Source: Anaerorhabdus sp036637135 (GTDB lineage: Bacteria > Bacillota_I > Bacilli_A > Erysipelotrichales > Erysipelotrichaceae). From it: DNA of 29,555 nucleotides. Location: assembly GCF_036637135.1 (NCBI RefSeq), contig NZ_JAVWNC010000027.1, positions 1 to 29,555 on the forward strand. The letters are read 5' to 3'. The notes beneath the pieces were generated by a model that was not told where the DNA came from, did no database searches, and worked only from the letters and a program-made list of their open reading frames with translations. Below, in pieces: positions 25,301 through 29,555 of the stretch. Position numbers and translations under genes: made by a program. Position 1 is the first letter of the stretch; every line of letters starts with the position of its first letter.

Positions 25301-25666
25301 GGATTATTGGCGTTTGTAGTATTAAGTAATTTAACAAATGTTAATATAAGTGAGAGACAAAGAGAAATCGCAACATTAAAAGTATTGGGATTTAATCGCA
25401 AAGAAGTAAATATGTATATTTACAAAGAAAACTTAATACTGACATTCATAGGATCCATCTTTGGGTTAGGGTTAGGAGTTATTTTACATAAGTTTATTAT
25501 CTTAATGGTTGAAATGGATTATATTATGTTTGGTCGTGATGTTACGATTATTAGCTTAATCCTTTCGGTATTGATAACGATGTTCTTTGCGCTTGTCGTA
25601 AATTTCTTCATGACATTTAAATTAAGAAAAATTCAAATGGTTGAATCATTGAAGAGTGTTGAATAA
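22370..25666 (+). CDS. Large FtsX-like ABC permease with extracellular coiled coil
   Basis: A 1098-residue membrane protein with two FtsX-type permease units. The first helix is at about 20-42. A very long outside region follows. Its residues from about 250 to 545 are predominantly heptad-like, rich in Glu, Lys, Ala and Leu, with repeated LxDG-type turns (for example ELADGKIELADAEKKF). Three helices from about 570 carry DEQRGQIGVLRALGYGK. A second unit starts with NIIRYKKRFFMTVIGIAG, has a shorter outside domain, and ends with ISERQREIATLKVLGFNRKEV and final helices. Proteins of this type use ATP to move outside domains rather than carry substrate through the membrane. The start follows the ATPase stop by one base, with only a weak ribosome site. 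Confidence 0.9.
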   Translation: MSKNLLKDTLRTIRKTFSKFVTLFAIVALGVAFFVGVSAAAPIMSVSVDKYNDENSFTDLQIYSTFGFEDYDINALQQVEGIDQVVGTKFVDVIGKYNDTDMVIRVQSYTEDQALNNFVLKEGRLPENKNECLAEAGGNLFRALPLGTTVSITRPDDDLNDTLDVNELTIVGLIDTPEYLNGKKSNSTLSNRPISTYMFVPESTFNTDYYTSVLLSVAGAKELNGFSQEYMDFIDPVEQRIETLATTQSQVRRDKILKEAMDEYNDGLQEYEDGKKEFEDEIKKAEKEIKEAKQKLIDGEQEIIDNEAKLETESAQALIGLDNAQLELEKGLVEWKSQKAKFDDETKPMLLAQRNSILTQIGLSSLEQLNEMISQTQSKVTGLESSIDTKLARIQEINDLLNSTSDPNEITNLENEKNTLNNELITLQTDLAKEKGILTSLQQVQGGIAQIDAGIASGEAQLSSAKQILDDGAGKVWAGRLELEETKKDATQKIADAKIELADGKIELADAEKKFAEEKEKGQKELDDGWADLVKAKEDIASIETGEWTILNRDMNFAAKSFKDTISQMKSIAAVFPVFFFLVAALVCLTTMTRMVDEQRGQIGVLRALGYGKLACASKYLIYAILATIFGGVLGSVVGLLIFPAVVYNAWGMMYVLPPIQLYIPWDLILISNGLFISVMVLTTWFACRQSMNEVPSQLLRPKSPPMGKKILLERIPFIWNRFSFTSKVTARNIIRYKKRFFMTVIGIAGCTALLVAGFGIKDSISTIVDKQFKQIYKYDGAVVLEKELVQSEINNINQQIDDMNGVNDTIQITSYQAKVQVSNDDEVAIVYVYQNDEDMKTMNNLKQRKGDALTLGDEGVIIDEKLAELLNVKIGDKISIESENEIVKEFNISGICEMYVNHSVFMTSTAYEKAFNLKPMINTIQIVTDGQAADIQQTLSNLEGVESIEFYGDVVDNFNSMIDGLNIVVVVLIVCAGLLAFVVLSNLTNVNISERQREIATLKVLGFNRKEVNMYIYKENLILTFIGSIFGLGLGVILHKFIILMVEMDYIMFGRDVTIISLILSVLITMFFALVVNFFMTFKLRKIQMVESLKSVE

Positions 25667-25926
25667 TGAATTACGTCTATATACTAGAATGTGGTGATGG
25701 GTCATTTTATACAGGGTGGACAAATGATATAAAGCATAGAATTCAAATGCATCAAGAGGGTAAGGGTGCTAAATATACCAAAGCCCACTTACCAGTAAAG
25801 CTAGTTTACTTTGAGGAATTTGAAGATAAAAGTGAGGCGATGCGAAGAGAGTACGAGATAAAACAATTATCAAGAAGTGAAAAAATGATGATAGTAAGTG
25901 CAAATCGCTTGAAAAGTATTGAATAA
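25666..25926 (+). CDS. GIY-YIG domain protein (UPF0213/YhbQ-like)
   Basis: An 86-residue single GIY-YIG nuclease-fold protein. YVYILECGDGSFYTGWTND gives the paired Tyr motif (here YVY and YTG), followed by Arg in KHRIQMHQEGKGAKYTKAHLP and the Glu in EAMRREYEIKQLSRSEK. All the key residues of the family are present. The family is common in bacteria; nuclease activity on DNA has been reported for some members, but the cellular role is unclear. Its ATG overlaps the permease stop (TAATG), so it is translated with the exporter operon. A functional link is not implied. Confidence 0.92.
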   Translation: MNYVYILECGDGSFYTGWTNDIKHRIQMHQEGKGAKYTKAHLPVKLVYFEEFEDKSEAMRREYEIKQLSRSEKMMIVSANRLKSIE

Positions 25927-25937
25927 ACCGTGATAAT
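25909..25937 (+). promoter_or_regulatory. Promoter of the superoxide reductase gene
   Basis: TTGAAA (25909-25914), a 17-base spacer and GATAAT (25932-25937), inside the end of the GIY-YIG gene. There is no convincing PerR box. Confidence 0.6.
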
Positions 25938-25957
25938 ACAATTGAGGAGGGAATTTT

Positions 25958-26341
25958 ATGAAAAAAGAACTAAAATTCTATATTTGTGAACATTGTCATA
26001 ATGTAATTGTTAAATTATCTGATGCTGGGGTACCGGTTGTTTGTTGTGGGGAACCAATGAAAGAAATCCAACCTAATACGGTTGAAGCTTCTCAAGAAAA
26101 ACATTTACCAGTAATTAACCGTTTAGAAAATAACAAAATCGAAGTTCGTGTAGGAAGTGTAGATCATCCAATGGAAGAAAAACACTACATTGAATGGATT
26201 ATCCTTGAAACAGAATCAGGTTTCCGTGTTCAACATTTAGCACCAGGTGAACACAATTACGTTGAATTCTTAAACGATGAAAAAGTTGTTGCAGTTTACG
26301 CTTATTGCAATCTTCATGGTTTATGGAAGACTTCAGTATAA
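25958..26341 (+). CDS. dfx: Desulfoferrodoxin / superoxide reductase (2Fe type)
   Basis: A 127-residue enzyme that reduces superoxide to peroxide without making oxygen, common in anaerobes and microaerophiles. The N-terminal desulforedoxin-like domain has C10, C13, C29 and C30 for a rubredoxin-type Fe centre. The catalytic centre has H49 (EKHLP, with E47/K48), H70, H76, C117 and H120 (YCNLHGLWK). All ligands are present, so this is the two-centre class I form. The peroxide it makes could be removed by the catalase encoded upstream. AGGAGGG marks the start. A perfect palindromic terminator follows. Confidence 0.95.
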   Translation: MKKELKFYICEHCHNVIVKLSDAGVPVVCCGEPMKEIQPNTVEASQEKHLPVINRLENNKIEVRVGSVDHPMEEKHYIEWIILETESGFRVQHLAPGEHNYVEFLNDEKVVAVYAYCNLHGLWKTSV

Positions 26342-26358
26342 TTTAATTTTATTATATC

Positions 26359-26390
26359 AAGGTGATTTCAATTGAAATCACCTTTTTATA
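26359..26390 (+). terminator. Terminator of dfx
   Basis: A perfect 26-base palindrome from 26359 to 26384 (left arm AAGGTGATTTCAA), followed by a T-run. It has no spare loop bases, so the central AT pairs must open. Confidence 0.9.
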
Positions 26391-26411
26391 TTACAAAACA
26401 GCATAAATTTA

Positions 26412-26439
26412 TTGTAAAACGATAAATATATGATACAAT
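26412..26439 (+). promoter_or_regulatory. Promoter of the DUF2975 operon
   Basis: TTGTAA (26412-26417), a 16-base spacer and an extended -10 element TGATACAAT (26431-26439). Confidence 0.65.
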
Positions 26440-26461
26440 GTTTTTGAAATGAGGATTATAT

Positions 26462-26944
26462 ATGAAGAATATGAATACGATATTTTTAAGAGCTTGTATT
26501 GTTATTGTCGCAATTGTTGTGATGTTGATGTCTATTTTCTTTATCCCACCATTCGCGAATAAAGTAGGAGAGATTTACCCAATTATCGCTAATCTAAGAT
26601 TTATGGTTATCTTAATTCCATATGCAACGCTTATTCCCTTTTATTTTGCACTCTATAAATTCATGGTGTTATTGAATTTAATTGATCAGGGTAATGCTTT
26701 TTCAGTAGAATCTGTAAAGATTTTAAATATAATTAAAAAATGTGCGATTTTAATTACTATTTTATATCTATTTATTTTACCTTTGGTTTATATCGTTGCG
26801 GATATTGAAGATGCACCTGGATTGTTATTGATACTAGGTTGTTTTTCTATGGTTCCATTTGTTATTGGTATATTTGCAGGAGTTCTAGAAAAATTGTTGG
26901 ATCAAGCTGTACAAATAAAAGCAGAAAATGATTTGGTGGTTTAA
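26462..26944 (+). CDS. DUF2975 family membrane protein
   Basis: A 160-residue protein with four hydrophobic helices (about 9-28, 43-68, 90-112 and 120-143). The DUF2975 signature is the loop LYKFMVLLNLIDQGNAFSVESVKILNIIKKCAI. Members occur widely in Bacillota, nearly always next to a small YozG-like helix-turn-helix gene as here. Function is unknown. It has a TGAGGA ribosome site and its own promoter. The regulator gene starts 2 bases after its stop. Confidence 0.88.
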   Translation: MKNMNTIFLRACIVIVAIVVMLMSIFFIPPFANKVGEIYPIIANLRFMVILIPYATLIPFYFALYKFMVLLNLIDQGNAFSVESVKILNIIKKCAILITILYLFILPLVYIVADIEDAPGLLLILGCFSMVPFVIGIFAGVLEKLLDQAVQIKAENDLVV

Positions 26945-26945
26945 T

Positions 26946-27167
26946 ATGGCGATTATAATAAATTTAGATGTTATGCTTGCGAAACGTAAAATGAGTGTGA
27001 CTGAATTAACTGAAAAAGTAGGTATCACAATGGCTAATATTTCTTTGCTTAAAAATGGTAAAGTCAAAGCGGTTCGGTTATCGACATTAAATAGGATTTG
27101 TGAAGTGTTGAATTGTCAACCAGGAGATATCTTAGAGTATATTCTGGATGATGGTGAGATACATTGA
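26946..27167 (+). CDS. Small XRE-family regulator (YozG-like)
   Basis: A 73-residue Cro/C1-type helix-turn-helix protein. MLAKRKMSVTELTEKVGITMANISLLKNGKVKAVRLSTLNRICEVLNCQPGDIL covers almost the whole chain, the usual form of YozG-type regulators that accompany DUF2975 proteins. It probably controls the pair's own promoter. ATG 26946 is chosen over an in-frame ATG at 26928 inside the DUF2975 gene. The stop (TGA) overlaps the TTG start of the next gene. Confidence 0.9.
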   Translation: MAIIINLDVMLAKRKMSVTELTEKVGITMANISLLKNGKVKAVRLSTLNRICEVLNCQPGDILEYILDDGEIH

Positions 27168-27565
27168 AAGTAATAGTTATTTTATTTTTGATTTGTTTGC
27201 GTCTTCTTGGTTGTAATCAAGATATGGAAAATAGATGTAGACTAAAAGTTCAACTACCACAAGAAAATGTATTTACTTTGTGTATCAATGGTTCAACTAA
27301 TGAAACTGAAAGCTATAGCGAATGTGTATCTTTGGCAAAAGAAGATAAAGCATTTAAACCAGGTGAAATTGTATCAATCGATTTACCAATGTATCCAGAG
27401 TACATAGGTAAAGAATTGCACATTGAGTTGATCGTACAAGGAAAAGAAAAAGGTACAGGTAGAATCAAAAACGAAATATCAGTCCTTATTGAAGGTGGTA
27501 AAGTATACCGATATCGGATTGAAGGAAATTACGATGAAGGTTTTGTAGTAACTGAAATAAAATAA
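27164..27565 (+). CDS. Small putative lipoprotein of unknown function
   Basis: A 133-residue protein I cannot assign. The N-terminus KVIVILFLICLRLLGC looks like a lipoprotein signal with lipobox LLGC and acceptor C17, although R13 inside the hydrophobic stretch is unusual. The rest is beta-rich and includes three more Cys early on and a C-terminal run resembling an outside beta-sandwich (FVVTEIK). The start is a TTG overlapping the regulator's TGA, with GGTGAG upstream, so it is coupled to the DUF2975/YozG pair. A role as outside partner of the DUF2975 protein is only a guess. Confidence 0.7.
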   Translation: MKVIVILFLICLRLLGCNQDMENRCRLKVQLPQENVFTLCINGSTNETESYSECVSLAKEDKAFKPGEIVSIDLPMYPEYIGKELHIELIVQGKEKGTGRIKNEISVLIEGGKVYRYRIEGNYDEGFVVTEIK

Positions 27566-27571
27566 TCTTGG

Positions 27572-27601
27572 CAGTCTATTCTAAAAAATAGGCTGTTTTT
27601 C
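27572..27601 (+). terminator. Terminator of the DUF2975 operon
   Basis: CAGTCTATT (27572-27580), loop CTAAAA, AATAGGCTG (27587-27595, one G-U pair), then TTTTT. Confidence 0.88.
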
Positions 27602-27611
27602 TATGTTTTGT

Positions 27612-27645
27612 GGTTATTTAGGTTTTCAATTATCTCTAAATAACC
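27612..27645 (+). repeat. Inverted repeat upstream of pnp
   Basis: GGTTATTTAG (27612-27621) and CTAAATAACC (27636-27645) are a perfect 10-bp pair around a 14-base centre. It lies just upstream of the pnp -10 element, with only a weak T tail after it. It could be an operator or a weak second terminator. Confidence 0.6.
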
Positions 27646-27665
27646 TATTCCTTTTATAGTAAATG

Positions 27666-27674
27666 TGCTAAAAT
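27666..27674 (+). promoter_or_regulatory. Extended -10 promoter of pnp
   Basis: TGCTAAAAT (27666-27674) is an extended -10 element with no good -35. The resulting leader would be about 40 bases, purine-rich (GAAGAAGAG repeats), and ends in the ribosome site GAGGTAAG. Confidence 0.55.
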
Positions 27675-27721
27675 ATATGGGTTAATATAGAGAAGAAGAG
27701 AAAAGAAGAAGAGGTAAGTAA

Positions 27722-29555
27722 ATGTCTAAAGAAATCTTTAGTATGGATTTCTGCGGTAGAAATTTAACCGTAGAAACAGGCGAAATCGCCAAACAGGCTG
27801 GAGGGTCTGTCATTGTTCGTTATGAGGATACAGTAGTGTTATCGGCTGCAACAGCTAATCACACACCAAAAGATACTGATTTTTTCCCATTAACAGTAAC
27901 ATTTGAAGAAAAATTATATTCAGTAGGTAAGATTCCAGGGGGATTCTTACGTAGAGAAGGAAGACCAAGTGAACATGCGACTTTAACATCTCGTATGATT
28001 GACCGTCCAATCCGTCCATTATTCCCTGAAGGATTCAGAAACGAAGTACAAGTTGTTAATACAGTATTATCTGTAGATCAAGATTGTTCAGCAGATATGG
28101 CTGCAATGTTTGGTGCTTCTTGTGCATTATGTGTATCTGATGTTCCATTCAATGGTCCTATTGCAGGTGTAATCGTTGGTCGTATTGATGGCGAATATAT
28201 TATTAATCCAACAGTTGAACAACTTGAGCAATCCGATATTCATTTAACTGTTGCAGGTACAAAAGATGCAATTAACATGGTTGAAGCTAGTGCTAAAATT
28301 GTTTCTGAAGAAGCAATGTTAGGTGCTTTATTATTCGGTCATGATCATATTAAAATGTTATGTGCATTCCAAGAAGAAATTCTTGCGAAAGTAGCTAAAG
28401 AAAAAATGGAAATTTCGTTATATGAAATTGCTCCTGAAATTAAAGAATACATTGATGCAAATGGTAAACAACGTTTAGAAGAAGCAGTTTCAATTAAATT
28501 AAAGCTTGAGCGTTATGGCAAGATTGATGAAATAACTGATGAAATGGCTGCAGCTTTTGAAGCAAAAGAATATGCAACTGATAAAGAAAAAGAAAAAACA
28601 GTTAAACAAGCGAAAGAATATTGTACTGAAATCGTAGCGAATGAAGTACGTCGTTTGATCTCAGTTGAAAAAGTTCGTCCAGATGGTCGTAAACTTGATG
28701 AGATTCGTCCATTAAATAGTCAAATTGATCTATTACCAAGAGTTCATGGCTCAGCATTATTTACTCGTGGTGAAACACAAGTATTATCTGTAACTACATT
28801 AGGTGCTTTAGGTGATAATCAAATCATTGATGATTTAACAGAAGTTGAAGAAAAACGTTTCATGCATCACTATAATTTCCCTCCTTATTCAGTAGGTGAA
28901 ACAGGACGTATGGGTAACCCTGGACGTCGTGAAATTGGGCATGGTGCATTAGGTGAAAAAGCTTTAGCGCAAGTATTACCAAGTGTTGAAGAATTCCCAT
29001 ATGCTATTCGTACGGTTGCAGAAGTTCTTGAATCAAATGGTTCAAGTTCTCAAGCTAGTATTTGTGCTGGTTCAATGTCTTTAATGGCAGCAGGTGTTCC
29101 TATTAAAGCTCCAGTTGCTGGCGTTGCGATGGGTTTAATTACATTTGGTGATCATTATTCTATCCTTACAGATATTCAAGGTATGGAAGATCATTATGGT
29201 GATATGGACTTTAAAGTAGCTGGTACTACAGAAGGTATTACTGCTTTACAAATGGATATTAAAATTGATGGTATCAACAAACAAATTTTACAAGAAGCTC
29301 TTGAACAAGCACGTATTGGACGTTTACAAATCATGGAAAACATGTTGGAAGCAATCAATGCACCAAGAGAAGATGTATCTAAATATGCTCCAAAACTTGT
29401 ATCAATGACGATTCCTACTGATAAGATTCGTGATGTAATTGGTACTGGTGGTAAAATGATTAACCAAATCATTGCAGAATGTAATGATGTTAAGGTTGAC
29501 ATTGAAGATGATGGACGTTGTGTAATTTATCACTTTGATAGAGAAATGCTAAACA
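27722..29555 (+). CDS. pnp: Polyribonucleotide nucleotidyltransferase (PNPase), 3' end beyond the window
   Basis: An open reading frame of 611 codons, cut by the window edge. PNPase degrades RNA 3'-5' using phosphate. The first RNase PH domain has GGSVIVRYEDTVVLSAA and GGFLRREGRPSEHATLTSRMIDRPIRPLFPEGF. An all-helical linker follows. The second RNase PH domain has RPDGRKLDEIRPL, then LPRVHGSALFTRGETQVL, then GRMGNPGRREIGHGALGEKAL and SNGSSSQASICAGSMSLMAAG. The KH domain begins TIPTDKIRDVIGTGGKMINQI (GTGGK where GPGGK is commonest). The S1 domain is missing only because the window ends. The start has GAGGTAAG upstream. It is normally rpsO's neighbour. Confidence 0.97.
   Translation, partial: MSKEIFSMDFCGRNLTVETGEIAKQAGGSVIVRYEDTVVLSAATANHTPKDTDFFPLTVTFEEKLYSVGKIPGGFLRREGRPSEHATLTSRMIDRPIRPLFPEGFRNEVQVVNTVLSVDQDCSADMAAMFGASCALCVSDVPFNGPIAGVIVGRIDGEYIINPTVEQLEQSDIHLTVAGTKDAINMVEASAKIVSEEAMLGALLFGHDHIKMLCAFQEEILAKVAKEKMEISLYEIAPEIKEYIDANGKQRLEEAVSIKLKLERYGKIDEITDEMAAAFEAKEYATDKEKEKTVKQAKEYCTEIVANEVRRLISVEKVRPDGRKLDEIRPLNSQIDLLPRVHGSALFTRGETQVLSVTTLGALGDNQIIDDLTEVEEKRFMHHYNFPPYSVGETGRMGNPGRREIGHGALGEKALAQVLPSVEEFPYAIRTVAEVLESNGSSSQASICAGSMSLMAAGVPIKAPVAGVAMGLITFGDHYSILTDIQGMEDHYGDMDFKVAGTTEGITALQMDIKIDGINKQILQEALEQARIGRLQIMENMLEAINAPREDVSKYAPKLVSMTIPTDKIRDVIGTGGKMINQIIAECNDVKVDIEDDGRCVIYHFDREMLN

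Noticed and set aside
25931..25945. Possible PerR box upstream of dfx
   Set aside because: Only about 9 of 14 defined positions match and the right half-site is poor, so it was not called.
29194..29502. 102-codon minus-strand frame opposite pnp
   Set aside because: It lies wholly inside the conserved PNPase coding sequence and lacks a start signal or any family resemblance.

Overview
This is a low-GC (roughly one-third G+C), gene-dense chromosomal window from a member of the Bacillota. Housekeeping genes with Gram-positive signals (strong AGGAGG ribosome sites, TTGACA/TATAAT-like promoters, U-tailed hairpin terminators) anchor it. TGA is a normal stop, which argues against mycoplasmas. Overall protein character, a vanG-type cluster and the mix of catalase, superoxide reductase and PerR suggest an Erysipelotrichia-like or related host. 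That placement is an impression, not a proof. No integrase, transposase, tRNA, rRNA or CRISPR array is visible.

Layout. 1-5.4 kb: VOC-family protein, rpsT (minus strand), fmt, a dicarboxylate/amino-acid:cation symporter behind a hairpin-rich leader with a terminator, and lepA. 5.4-7.3 kb: a YtrA-like GntR regulator, an ABC ATPase and an ABC-2 permease, controlled from a promoter that contains a perfect 20-bp palindrome. 7.3-14 kb: a complete D-Ala-D-Ser type glycopeptide-resistance cluster, vanR-vanS-vanW-vanG-type ligase-vanXY-vanT. It sits between lepA and hemW, which are neighbours in many Bacillota. 14-18.4 kb: hemW, a minus-strand beta-hydroxyacid dehydrogenase, an ABC-F ribosome-protection-type ATPase with a short leader ORF, and a DUF1287 protein. 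18.5 kb to the end: rpsO and pnp, normally adjacent, are separated by about 8.9 kb holding catalase, PerR, a TetR/ABC/FtsX-type export operon, a GIY-YIG protein, superoxide reductase, a DUF2975/YozG-type pair and a small putative lipoprotein. pnp runs off the right edge.

How the genes work together. VanT would make D-Ser and the ligase D-Ala-D-Ser, VanXY would remove the normal D-Ala-ending precursors, and VanRS would control the set. Two pairs of direct repeats, each with 22-bp spacing, lie upstream of vanR and of vanW and resemble known VanR sites. They suggest one regulon with two promoters, with a hairpin terminator between vanS and vanW. The other accessory modules (GntR-ABC, ABC-F, TetR-ABC-FtsX) look like envelope- or antibiotic-stress functions, and each has its own visible regulatory signal. 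Catalase, PerR and superoxide reductase form an oxidative-defence group.
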